Below, piece by piece: positions 8,287-15,287 of a stretch of DNA of 64,000 nt (its first letter is position 1; each line of letters begins with the position of its first letter). The notes beneath the pieces were generated by a model. The model searched no databases. It had not been told where the DNA came from and was given only the letters and a program-made list of their open reading frames with translations. Both the position numbers and the translations under genes were made by a program. Source of the DNA: Lacticaseibacillus zhaodongensis (GTDB taxonomy: Bacteria > Bacillota > Bacilli > Lactobacillales > Lactobacillaceae). The DNA is taken from positions 310,001 through 374,000 of the forward strand of contig NZ_BLBG01000001.1 in the NCBI RefSeq assembly GCF_009687905.1, written 5' to 3'.

Positions 8287-10560
8287 TTAGAGTCTTACAA
8301 CTGTTTTGATGCCAGTAAGTATGATTCCAGTGGCCAACACCAACACGACAGCAAGTGCAATGAAAGTCGGGCTAATTGCCGCAACGCCCCAGCCAGTGAG
8401 CGCCAAAATTACGGTTAACACGCAGTTGCCAGTGATCGCTATGGCAACAGCGCGACTAGGGGCAGAGCGCCAAAATACCTTTTTGGTTCGGGTCATGATA
8501 ATTGTCAGCATCGCACTGAAAATCAGGTAAACGTAGAGGCCGGTGCTGACCTGGCCATTTGTGAGGCCAATATTATTCAGCCATAGTAACCAGCCGTAAC
8601 CTACCGCAGTCCAGCCGCCAGCCAGCAAGCCGGCAATTTTGCCGAGTTTTCGGATGCTCCAGTTTTCCGGCCGTTTGGTGATGGTGGTGTTATCTGTCCC
8701 GAGAACCAAGGTGACACAATCGTTCAGAATTGCGATCAAAATCATGGCGTTCAGCGCCAGCGGAATGAAGCGGAGGAAGAGGTAGCCTAGGGTCAGTAAC
8801 ATTGTCAGCTCGGCGGTCCGCGCCAGCTTGGTGATCGTCCAGGTCAGCATGCGCTGGTAGACGCGGTGCCCACTGTCCAGTATTGCGATGATTGGCGTGA
8901 GGCCTGGCGTTAGCAGGACCATTCTTGCTGAACGCTTGGCGAGGTCGCGCGCGTTAGCGACGGCAATGCCGACATCGGCTTGCTTCAGCGCCGGTGCGTC
9001 ATTCACACCGTCTCCGGTCATCCCGACAATATAGCCCGCACTTTGCAACCGTTTGGCAATTGCCAGCTTGTTTTCCGGGACCACATCGGCGATTCCGGCT
9101 AGGGTGGCAACATCCGTATCAGCGTTTAAGTTCGCATAGGACACGACCTTGCCAGACAGGCCAACGGATTTAGCCACGGCAGCGGCAGTTTCCTGCTTAT
9201 CACCCGTCAACATGATCGTCTTGACGCCCCGGGCTTGAATCTTCTTGAGTGCCGCCGCGGAATCGGCGCGGGGCTGATCTTGCAGGATGAAGAGCGCCAC
9301 TAATTGGTCATCAACCGCCAGTGCGACCGTGCGTCCGGCTGTGTAATCAATGTTGGGCAACTCTGGTTTGTTGGTGGTGACAGTGGTGAGCTTTTTGAGC
9401 GCACCAAGTCGCAGCATCTTTATTCCGCTAGCGGTGGTCACGTTAGTTTGTGCATAGCCGGTGGTCGAATCGAAGGGAATGAAGTTGGCCTGTGCTAAAG
9501 GCGTAACGTCTTGCGAGCGCGCATGGTTTACAACGGCGGCGTCAATGACACTAGCGTTGCGCTGATCCGTGGCGGAAGCTGCTAGTTGCATGACGTTTTG
9601 ATCTGCCAACTGCGACAAATTATAGAATGCGACTACTTCCGGTTTGTTAGTCGTGATGGTGCCGGTTTTATCAACTAGGAGCAGGTTCGTGTTGGCTGCT
9701 TCCTGAATACCCGTTAGGTCACTAACCAGAACGTTGTGCTTGCTTAAGACTTTGGCCTCCACGGAGTTAGCGACCGCAAAACTCGATGGCATCGCGATGG
9801 GGATGGTGGCGATGAACAGCATTGCAAGGAAGGGCAGCATTGCAATCAGGCTCTCGTGCCGGATAAACGCCGCGCTGATCAAGATGACGGCAAGGATGCT
9901 GTCGACAGCGGCGAGGTAGCCGATGACCTTACCGAGGAGCTTTTCCAAGTGGCCGGGAGCAGAGCTTTGGTTGATGAGACTGATCGTTTTGCCACTGCGG
10001 CTCGCCGCACCAGTGGCCGTGACGCGGGCGAGCGCGCTGCCCGTCACAATTTCGGTACCGGCAAAAGCGGTGGTGCCGGGGTGGTGGGTGATGGTTTTGG
10101 ATTCGCCGGTGATGGAACTCTCATCAATTTCCAGCGCGGCGGAAAGTAACTTCACGTCGGCGGGAACGATATCGCCCTGGCGTAAACTGATGAGATCACC
10201 GACTACTAACTTTTTGGCTGGAAGCTTGGCCCACTGGCCGTCGCGCTTAACGGCGGCGGTGGGGGTCAGGTCGTGGGCCAGACTGTGCAACACGATGCTG
10301 GCCCGCCGAGATTGAATTGCGCCATTCACGGCAGCAAAAAGTAACATGATCACGATGAACGCAGCTTGGATGCCTTTGCCCAGCACGATTTCGAGAATCA
10401 AGGCTGCTTCCAAAATCCAGGCACTCGGTTCCCACAACCTGCTCAGGATTGCCTTAGTGAAATTAAAGGCGGGTTCTTGGACTTCATTTGGGCCGTCCGT
10501 TGCCAGCCGTTGTTCAGCTGCAGCTTGCGTGAGTCCCTTTGCTTCAATATTATCTTGCAT
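8287..10560 (-). CDS. P3A-type plasma-membrane H+-exporting ATPase
   Basis: A 757-residue P-type ATPase. The actuator loop has SSITGESKT, the phosphorylation site is Asp297 in DKTGTITTNKP, and the hinge is MTGDGVNDAPALKQADVGIAV near residue 520. The membrane region before the phosphorylation site has IATIPIAMPSSFA, the pattern of proton pumps of type P3A rather than of heavy-metal pumps, which carry CPC. It couples ATP hydrolysis to outward proton transport. The gene lies downstream of a fluoride riboswitch and a 31-codon ORF on the same strand, so it is probably induced by fluoride. The start is the ATG at 10560 behind GAGGGGC. Confidence 0.87.
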   Translation of the reverse strand: MQDNIEAKGLTQAAAEQRLATDGPNEVQEPAFNFTKAILSRLWEPSAWILEAALILEIVLGKGIQAAFIVIMLLFAAVNGAIQSRRASIVLHSLAHDLTPTAAVKRDGQWAKLPAKKLVVGDLISLRQGDIVPADVKLLSAALEIDESSITGESKTITHHPGTTAFAGTEIVTGSALARVTATGAASRSGKTISLINQSSAPGHLEKLLGKVIGYLAAVDSILAVILISAAFIRHESLIAMLPFLAMLFIATIPIAMPSSFAVANSVEAKVLSKHNVLVSDLTGIQEAANTNLLLVDKTGTITTNKPEVVAFYNLSQLADQNVMQLAASATDQRNASVIDAAVVNHARSQDVTPLAQANFIPFDSTTGYAQTNVTTASGIKMLRLGALKKLTTVTTNKPELPNIDYTAGRTVALAVDDQLVALFILQDQPRADSAAALKKIQARGVKTIMLTGDKQETAAAVAKSVGLSGKVVSYANLNADTDVATLAGIADVVPENKLAIAKRLQSAGYIVGMTGDGVNDAPALKQADVGIAVANARDLAKRSARMVLLTPGLTPIIAILDSGHRVYQRMLTWTITKLARTAELTMLLTLGYLFLRFIPLALNAMILIAILNDCVTLVLGTDNTTITKRPENWSIRKLGKIAGLLAGGWTAVGYGWLLWLNNIGLTNGQVSTGLYVYLIFSAMLTIIMTRTKKVFWRSAPSRAVAIAITGNCVLTVILALTGWGVAAISPTFIALAVVLVLATGIILTGIKTVVRL

Positions 10561-10588
10561 GTGCGCCCCTCACTTTCTATGTACAAGC

Positions 10589-10614
10589 AGCGGCTGAAGC
10601 TGGCTCCAGCCGCT
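10589..10614. repeat. Hairpin between the 31-codon ORF and the ATPase gene
   Basis: AGCGGCTG (10589-10596) pairs with CAGCCGCT (10607-10614). No clear U run follows on either strand, so I read it as a processing or stability element in the intercistronic RNA rather than a proven terminator. Confidence 0.4.
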
Positions 10615-10625
10615 TAGGAAACTAA

Positions 10626-10721
10626 TTAGTCAAATCCAACTGACACTAACTGTGGTTTACTAAGTTTGTATCGGCCGTAACAACATGTCCAGAACTTAAC
10701 AGTTTCGATTACTACGGACAT
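10626..10721 (-). CDS. 31-residue small ORF between fluoride riboswitch and ATPase (unrecognised)
   Basis: An ATG at 10721 follows a strong GGAAGGAG site by seven bases and opens a 31-codon frame ending TAA at 10628-10626. The peptide begins MSVVIETVKFW, has two adjacent cysteines (TCCYGRYK) and ends SVGFD. No signal peptide or full membrane helix is seen. It begins 20 bases after the riboswitch terminator and precedes the ATPase gene, so it would be made only when the riboswitch allows read-through. I do not recognise it; it may be a small protein partner, a leader peptide or a chance frame with a good ribosome binding site. Confidence 0.45.
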   Translation of the reverse strand: MSVVIETVKFWTCCYGRYKLSKPQLVSVGFD

Positions 10722-10740
10722 AAAAGTACTCCTTCCGGTA

Positions 10741-10831
10741 AAAAAAGATGACGCCTACTGCAAGAAAAAAATTGCAGTAGACGTCATCAAATTGCTTACC
10801 AATTAATTTTAGTGGCGAACGTCATCGCCGA
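10741..10831 (-). ncRNA. Fluoride riboswitch (crcB motif) with terminator
   Basis: Read on the minus strand, the RNA starts with GGCGATGACGTTCGCC (10829-10814), the conserved first stem-loop of fluoride riboswitches. An A-rich joining region and then TTGATGACGTCTACTGCA follow, matching the conserved GATGA..TCTACT 3' half. The 3' half overlaps a long terminator stem (10788-10772 with 10763-10747, one mismatch) followed by seven T residues. This is the same arrangement as I recall for the Bacillus cereus crcB riboswitch: fluoride binding stabilises the aptamer and prevents the terminator. The downstream genes are the 31-codon ORF and the proton ATPase. Confidence 0.85.
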
Positions 10832-10849
10832 TTAACTTTGAACAGCTAC

Positions 10850-10878
10850 AGAGTACACCCGTGTGCAAATCCGCGCAA
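10850..10878 (-). promoter_or_regulatory. Promoter of the fluoride-riboswitch transcript
   Basis: Minus-strand TTGCGC (10878-10873) and TACTCT (10855-10850) with a 17-bp spacer. Predicted initiation near 10843 would place the riboswitch aptamer at the very 5' end of the RNA. Confidence 0.5.
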
Positions 10879-10908
10879 GTAGCATTTGCAAATTTTCAAA
10901 ACAGCAGC

Positions 10909-10938
10909 TTGCGTCCGGAAGAACAGTTTTGCTATAAT
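10909..10938 (+). promoter_or_regulatory. Promoter of the crcB pair
   Basis: TTGCGT (10909-10914), 18-bp spacer, perfect TATAAT (10933-10938). It leads to crcB with a leader of about 65 bases and no fluoride aptamer on this strand. Confidence 0.6.
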
Positions 10939-11012
10939 GCTGGTCGTTATTCAAAATTATTCACGAGCCAAAGCTGATGCATTCAGGCAATTGGCGATGA
11001 GAGGTGAGCACT

Positions 11013-11411
11013 ATGTACAGAATCAAGTACCCAGATATTGCTGCCGTGTTTATCGGCGGTTGCTGCGGTGGGGCCGCACGTTATGGCATCGGTATCTGGC
11101 TCAACGATAGCAAAACGTTACTGGGTACCACGGCGGTCAACCTCGTGGGGAGCTTCTTACTGGCGTTGATCACCTATGGCTTGGCTGAGTATTTCGATTT
11201 GCCCAACTGGCTGATCTTAGCCCTCGGGACCGGTTTTGTGGGGGCGTTTACGACCTTCTCAACACTCGTGTTGAATCTAGTCAAGCATGTGGGGCAGCAG
11301 CCGGTTTACGCCCTGAGTATCTTCTTGCTCAACTTAATTGGCGGTTTGCTAATGGCGTTATTGGGTTATCTTGTCGCGGAGTGGTTTGGAAGGCGGCGGC
11401 AAGCATGGTGA
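11013..11411 (+). CDS. crcB1: Fluoride-specific ion channel CrcB/Fluc, subunit 1
   Basis: The start ATG 11013 follows GAGAGGTGAG, giving 132 residues; an in-frame GTG at 11004 lies in that site. The protein has four membrane segments with the family signatures GGAARYGIG near the N-terminus, TTAVNLVGSF and GFVGAFTTFST, the last carrying the conserved Phe/Thr track of the fluoride pore. Fluc proteins form dual-topology dimers that export fluoride passively. Two adjacent crcB genes usually encode an obligate heterodimer with antiparallel subunits. The 3' end overlaps crcB2. Confidence 0.92.
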   Translation: MYRIKYPDIAAVFIGGCCGGAARYGIGIWLNDSKTLLGTTAVNLVGSFLLALITYGLAEYFDLPNWLILALGTGFVGAFTTFSTLVLNLVKHVGQQPVYALSIFLLNLIGGLLMALLGYLVAEWFGRRRQAW

Positions 11412-11761
11412 TTTTTGTTGCATTAGGTGCCGGTTGTGGTGCGGTAATTCGTTATTTGTTGACCCAAGCTGGTAAGCAGTGGTGGCCAGGAACGCCGCTG
11501 GCAACGTTAGTGATTAACGTGACGGGCGCTTTTTTGGCGGGCTTGCTGGCACTACTGTTGCTGCAGGAGCCGTGGTCACTGTTGCTACTAACAGGGTTTT
11601 GCGGAGGCTACACGACCTTTTCAACATTCATGACCGACGCGTTAATCTTGCTATGTAACGGCCGGCGCAAGGCGTTTGCATGGTATTACCTAGGGACCAG
11701 TGGCGCTGGTATTGTTGGGTTATTACTGGGCGCTGGGTTAGGAAGATTAATCACTCGTTAA
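11405..11761 (+). CDS. crcB2: Fluoride-specific ion channel CrcB/Fluc, subunit 2
   Basis: I choose ATG 11405, which overlaps the end of crcB1 by seven bases and leaves 118 residues; the frame is open further upstream but lacks conserved residues. Signatures are GAGCGAVIRYLL, TLVINVTGAF and GFCGGYTTFSTFMTD. With crcB1 it should form the two halves of one Fluc channel in the cytoplasmic membrane. Because bacterial cytoplasm traps fluoride when the outside is acid, this export is important for acid-producing lactobacilli. A long terminator follows 14 bases after the stop codon. Confidence 0.92.
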   Translation: MVIFVALGAGCGAVIRYLLTQAGKQWWPGTPLATLVINVTGAFLAGLLALLLLQEPWSLLLLTGFCGGYTTFSTFMTDALILLCNGRRKAFAWYYLGTSGAGIVGLLLGAGLGRLITR

Positions 11762-11775
11762 ATACTTTGCTTAGC

Positions 11776-11842
11776 CCAAAAATAGGTTCAAAATGCTCTG
11801 TGCTGGTTAATGCGCACAATGGGGATTTTGAACCTATTTTGG
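11776..11842. terminator. Bidirectional terminator between crcB2 and the persulfide operon
   Basis: Long inverted repeat: CCAAAAATAGGTTCAAAAT (11776-11794) with ATTTTGAACCTATTTTGG (11825-11842), 18 pairs with one bulged base; a TGTGC/GCACA stem forms in the loop. It serves the convergent crcB2 and cstR-like genes. Confidence 0.75.
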
Positions 11843-11862
11843 TTTGCGCAAGGCGTGCGCAC

Positions 11863-12120
11863 TTATTTCTTCATGATCATTTTAACTGCTTGCTTGATGT
11901 GCTCCTCTTGTTTACTACTGTCATCCGTCAGTAAACAGTCCGTGAGGTTTTCGGCGACGATCAGTCCAATTAAATTATCGAGACTTGAGCGGACGGCGGT
12001 CAATTGACTGACGACGTCCTGACATTCAGCATCGCTGGTCATCATGCGCATGGTGCCTTGCAGCTGCCCATCGGCGCGTTTGAGCCGGTTCGCCATGGCT
12101 TTGGTGTAGTGGATGGTCAT
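11863..12120 (-). CDS. cstR: CsoR/RcnR/CstR family repressor, CstR-like persulfide sensor
   Basis: An 85-residue all-helical DUF156 protein. Copper-sensing CsoR proteins bind metal through Cys, then His-x3-Cys. Here the two cysteines are Cys33 and Cys62, 29 residues apart as in CstR, and the position of the metal-binding His (58) is Asn. That pattern fits a persulfide sensor that crosslinks its cysteines instead of a copper sensor. The operon content (three rhodanese domains and a CoA-disulfide reductase) agrees. It is the last gene of the operon, so it probably represses its own promoter through the two operators at 14410-14461. Confidence 0.8.
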   Translation of the reverse strand: MTIHYTKAMANRLKRADGQLQGTMRMMTSDAECQDVVSQLTAVRSSLDNLIGLIVAENLTDCLLTDDSSKQEEHIKQAVKMIMKK

Positions 12121-12121
12121 G

Positions 12122-13786
12122 TTAGTTCTCCTTCCGGTCGGTGGTCAGTAATTCGCTGCGGACTTGCTGGTAGAGGCCAATCGCCCCGTCGAGGTTTTGC
12201 ACGTGGAAGCCGTGGCCGCGGAGCAGGCGCTCGGCAATGTAACTGCGCAGGCCGGTCTGGCAACTCACGATGTAGTCCTGCTTGGGGTCGAGTTCATCAA
12301 GGTGCTCCCGCAGCTGATCAAGGGGCATGTTAATTGCGGCGGCAAAATGCCCCTGGGAGTATTCGTCTGGGTCGCGCACGTCGAGTAGCTGTTTGCCCTG
12401 AGCGAGGGCAGCCTTGAGCTCGTGCCACTGGATGGTCTGCGAGGTGCCGCGGGCAACATTACTGGCGACGTAGCCGAGCATGTTGACGGGGTCCTTGGCA
12501 ACGCCGAATGGTGGGGCGTAAGTCAGCTCGAGCTCCGGCAGGTCGAAGACGGTCAGCCCGCCCTTGATTGCGGTAGCGAGAACGTCGATCCGTTTGTCCA
12601 CGCCGTCGGTACCCACGGCGGCGGCACCGTAGATTTTGCCGCTATCCGGAGCAAAAATTGCCTTCAACCAAATTGGCTGGGCACCCGGGTAGTAGGTGGC
12701 GTGGCTCTTGGCGGAGATGTGGGCGACCTTGAGGTGTAGGCCGAGTTTGTGCGCATGAGCTTCACTGAGGCCGGTCGTCGCTGCGACCGTCTCGAAAACG
12801 CGCACGATTGCGGTGCCAATGCTGCCGCGGTTGGTCGTGGGCACACCGGAGAGCACGTCGGCCACCTGGCGGCCCTGACGGTTGGCCGGGCTGGCGAGGG
12901 CAATGAGCGCTGGCTGCTCGGAAATCTGGTTGGTGACTTCGATGGCGTCGCCGACAGCATAGATATCCTTTTGGGAAGTCTGGTAGTGTTCGTCCACGGC
13001 AATGCCGCCGGTCGGGCCGAGCTTGATGCCGGTGGATTGCGTCAAGTCGGTATTCGGTTTGACGCCGACCGCGAGCAAAATTATATCGGCTGGCAACTGT
13101 TGACCGGAGTTCAGGGTAACAGTTTGCCGCCCGATTTCCTTGACCGCATCGTTCAGGTGGACCTGGACGCCGTGCGTCCGCAGACTAGTTGCGAGCGGGG
13201 CGGCCATTTCCTCGTCGAGGGCGGGAAAGACGTGGCTGCCGGCCTCAACTAAACTGACCTGGAGTCCGCGCCGCCGCAAATTTTCCGCCGCTTCCAGACC
13301 GATGGCGCCACCACCGATTACAACTGCAGTCTGGGCGCCGGTCGTTTGGAGATAGCTATCGATGCGGTCCGTGTCGGGGATGTTACGCAGGGTGAAGACA
13401 TTATCTGCAGTTTTCAGCCCCGGTAATTGCGGCACGATTGCTTTGGCGCCCGGTGAAAGAATCAGCGCGTCATAATTTTCGCTGTAGGTGTGGTCCCCAC
13501 TTTGGACGGTGACCTGCTTGGCAGTGGGGTCGATCGCGGTCACGGTGCTGTTTTCGCGGACATCGAGGTTAAACCGCGCCTTCAACTTGGCTGGAGTTTG
13601 CACCAAGAGGGCTTCACGGTCCGTGATTTCGCCACCGAGGTAGTAGGGTAAGCCGCAGTTAGCAAAAGATACGTGCGGACCCTTTTCAAAAACAATGATT
13701 TCTGCGTCTTCTTGTAAGCGCCGCAGCCGGGTAGCGGCGGACATCCCGCCCGCAACGCCGCCCACGATTACATACTTTCTACTCAT
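12122..13786 (-). CDS. CoA-disulfide reductase fused to rhodanese (persulfide reductase type)
   Basis: Start ATG 13786, behind GGAAGGAAG and overlapping the upstream stop, giving 554 residues. Residues 1-450 are a pyridine-nucleotide-disulfide oxidoreductase: GGVAGGMSAATRLRR binds FAD, Cys44 in FANCGLPYY is the single active-site cysteine of CoA-disulfide reductases, and a second dinucleotide motif GGGAIGLEAAENL is central. Residues 460-550 form a rhodanese domain with Cys509 in CQTGLRS. Such fusions reduce CoA or glutathione disulfides and persulfides with NAD(P)H, releasing sulfide. It shares the operon with two single-domain rhodaneses and the CstR-like repressor. Confidence 0.88.
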   Translation of the reverse strand: MSRKYVIVGGVAGGMSAATRLRRLQEDAEIIVFEKGPHVSFANCGLPYYLGGEITDREALLVQTPAKLKARFNLDVRENSTVTAIDPTAKQVTVQSGDHTYSENYDALILSPGAKAIVPQLPGLKTADNVFTLRNIPDTDRIDSYLQTTGAQTAVVIGGGAIGLEAAENLRRRGLQVSLVEAGSHVFPALDEEMAAPLATSLRTHGVQVHLNDAVKEIGRQTVTLNSGQQLPADIILLAVGVKPNTDLTQSTGIKLGPTGGIAVDEHYQTSQKDIYAVGDAIEVTNQISEQPALIALASPANRQGRQVADVLSGVPTTNRGSIGTAIVRVFETVAATTGLSEAHAHKLGLHLKVAHISAKSHATYYPGAQPIWLKAIFAPDSGKIYGAAAVGTDGVDKRIDVLATAIKGGLTVFDLPELELTYAPPFGVAKDPVNMLGYVASNVARGTSQTIQWHELKAALAQGKQLLDVRDPDEYSQGHFAAAINMPLDQLREHLDELDPKQDYIVSCQTGLRSYIAERLLRGHGFHVQNLDGAIGLYQQVRSELLTTDRKEN

Positions 13787-14091
13787 TAGACTGTTCTTCC
13801 TTCCCACGCCAGCATGCCGCCAGCAACATTAGTCACATTAAGTCCGCGTTTGTGCAGCAGTTTATAGGCCTGCTTGGACCTTGCGCCCGAGCGGCAAATG
13901 ACGTACAGCTTCGTGTTTGCCGGCGGGTTGTAGTCGGCAACGCGGCGCAGGGGCACGTTTTTGGCGCGGAGGATGTGCCCCGCCCGGTATTCGCTCGGCT
14001 CCCGTACGTCTAATAGTTGCACGTTGGGTTGCTGCAACTGCTGCGCCAGTTCAGCGGTCGAGATACTGTGGACTGGGGTCAAACCAAACAT
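13786..14091 (-). CDS. Rhodanese-like domain protein (second in operon)
   Basis: A 101-residue single-domain sulfurtransferase. Conserved elements are LLDVREPSEYRAGHI and the catalytic loop CRSGARS with Cys66. The enzyme transfers sulfane sulfur through a Cys persulfide; in this operon it probably relays persulfide sulfur to or from the reductase fusion. The ATG overlaps the upstream rhodanese stop as TAATG, and its own stop touches the start of the fusion gene, so the four genes are tightly coupled. Confidence 0.87.
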   Translation of the reverse strand: MFGLTPVHSISTAELAQQLQQPNVQLLDVREPSEYRAGHILRAKNVPLRRVADYNPPANTKLYVICRSGARSKQAYKLLHKRGLNVTNVAGGMLAWEGRTV

Positions 14092-14381
14092 TATTCTACC
14101 TCCGTTGCGCCGGGCCAGGCCAGCATGCCGCCAGTCACGTTGATCACGCTCTGACCTTGCTGGGCAAGGTATTCTTGAGCCGAGGCGGAACGTGCACCAG
14201 AGCGGCAGATCACGTAGGCACCGTCAGGGATTTCCTGATGGCGCGCGACCATCTGGCTCAGCGGAATGTTTTGCGCACCGGGGATGTGGCCAGCGGCGAA
14301 TTCGTCTTCTTCCCGCACGTCGATGATGACGGGGTTAGTTGTTAAATTGTTAGCTAAGGTTGTAGTGTCAATGTTTTCCAT
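14091..14381 (-). CDS. Rhodanese-like domain protein (first in operon)
   Basis: Start ATG 14381 behind GGAGGAAACCC, giving 96 residues; a longer frame to 14408 lacks a ribosome binding site. It contains IIDVREEDEFAAGHIPGA and the active-site loop CRSGARS with Cys59. It is similar to the next gene but not a recent copy. It is the promoter-proximal gene of the persulfide operon, so it would be the most expressed. Confidence 0.87.
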   Translation of the reverse strand: MENIDTTTLANNLTTNPVIIDVREEDEFAAGHIPGAQNIPLSQMVARHQEIPDGAYVICRSGARSASAQEYLAQQGQSVINVTGGMLAWPGATEVE

Positions 14382-14409
14382 GGGTTTCCTCCGTGATGTA
14401 ATCTGCAAA

Positions 14410-14469
14410 ATACCTATAGGGGTATCTTCTCAATAAGGCCAGAATATACCCCCATAGGTATCTCGTCAA
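14410..14469 (-). promoter_or_regulatory. Promoter with two CstR-type operators
   Basis: Minus-strand TTGACG (14469-14464) and TATTCT (14446-14441) with a 17-bp spacer. A dyad-like site, ATACCCCCATAGGTAT (14446-14461), occupies the spacer. A second, ATACCTATAGGGGTAT (14410-14425), lies downstream of the start of transcription; it is the reverse complement of the first apart from one base. The ATACC..GGTAT form with a C/G-rich centre is that of CsoR/CstR operators. Confidence 0.72.
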
Positions 14470-14557
14470 GAGCAATCATGCTACCTAATTTGATGCTGAG
14501 TCGCCGGTAGAGGCACTTTTTTCAGAATGATGGCTTTTGACCTACAGTAATGGTTCA

Positions 14558-14577
14558 TACCACCGCGGTGAGTGGTA
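14558..14577. promoter_or_regulatory. Palindrome upstream of the azoreductase gene
   Basis: TACCAC (14558-14563) and GTGGTA (14572-14577) flank the overlapping perfect 10-bp palindrome CACCGCGGTG (14561-14570), about 55 bases before the start codon. It probably binds a dimeric repressor, not encoded next to it. Confidence 0.4.
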
Positions 14578-14632
14578 CGATAATAACCGGTTGGCAACAA
14601 CAATGCCGCTAACAAAGAGGGAGATAATTGTC

Positions 14633-15235
14633 ATGAGCAAAGTACTAGTTATCAAGGCGCACCCATTTGGCCCTGACCGTTCCCGTAGTATGCGGGTTCT
14701 GGAAACATTTATGAAGAGTTATGAAGCAGCGCACTCGGATGATGAAATCACCGTGCGGAGCCTGTACCAGGAAAACTTCCCGGAGCTGGATGGCGCAATG
14801 CTAGCTGCTTTTGCGCCCGATGCTCAGCCAAGCGCTGACGTCGCTGCTAAGCTTGCGGTCTTCAACAAGTCACTTGCAGAATTCAAGGCAGCTGACAAAA
14901 TTGTCATCGCTAACCCAATGTGGAATTTGGGGATTCCCACCAAATTGAAGTCCTGGTTCGATTCAGTCACCGTCGCTGGCCAGACTTTCCGTTACACCGC
15001 CACGGCTGCCATTCCGCTGTGTCCTGGCAAAAAGGTACTGCACATCCAGGCCGCCGGTGGTAAGTACGCCGGCAAGGACCCTGCGACCCTGTACGTTCAC
15101 ACCGCGTGCCAGGCGCTCGGTTGTCAAGAAGTCATCGACCTGCCCGTTGAAGGCATGGACCACTTCCCAGATGAGGCCAAGGACATCGTGGCCGCGGCTG
15201 AAAAGCGGGCTGTGGAGCTTGGTAAATCATTTTAA
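14633..15235 (+). CDS. azoR: FMN-dependent NADH-azoreductase / flavodoxin-fold quinone reductase
   Basis: The start ATG 14633 follows AGAGGGAG, giving 200 residues, typical for AzoR; the longer upstream frame is not conserved in style. The N-terminal SKVLVIKAHPFGPDRSRS is the FMN phosphate-binding strand and loop, NPMWNLGIPTKLKSWFD binds the isoalloxazine edge and AGGKYAG follows. The enzyme reduces quinones, azo compounds or similar electrophiles with NAD(P)H. It is monocistronic. A palindrome in the upstream region suggests control by a dimeric regulator, possibly responding to quinones or thiol stress; the latter would fit the persulfide operon beside it. Confidence 0.87.
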   Translation: MSKVLVIKAHPFGPDRSRSMRVLETFMKSYEAAHSDDEITVRSLYQENFPELDGAMLAAFAPDAQPSADVAAKLAVFNKSLAEFKAADKIVIANPMWNLGIPTKLKSWFDSVTVAGQTFRYTATAAIPLCPGKKVLHIQAAGGKYAGKDPATLYVHTACQALGCQEVIDLPVEGMDHFPDEAKDIVAAAEKRAVELGKSF

Positions 15236-15251
15236 TTGAATAACGCAACAA

Positions 15252-15287
15252 CGGCCACCGAGGATAAATCCCCGGCGGCCGCTTTTT
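15252..15287. terminator. Shared terminator for azoR and the MmcQ/YjbR gene
   Basis: GC-rich inverted repeat CGGCCACCGAGG with CCCCGGCGGCCG, followed by TTTTTATTTT on the plus strand. In the minus-strand RNA the two mismatches become G-U pairs. Confidence 0.7.

Noticed and set aside
10741-10900. A yybP-ykoY (manganese) riboswitch in front of the P-type ATPase
   Set aside because: That class often controls P-type ATPases in this family, but the sequence lacks its conserved AGTAG/GGGGAG elements and instead matches the fluoride pattern almost base for base.
10940-11012. A second fluoride riboswitch before crcB1 on the plus strand
   Set aside because: GGCGATGAGA occurs at 10993, but it is not followed by the complementary CGCC loop closure, the conserved 3' half or a terminator, and the leader is too short.
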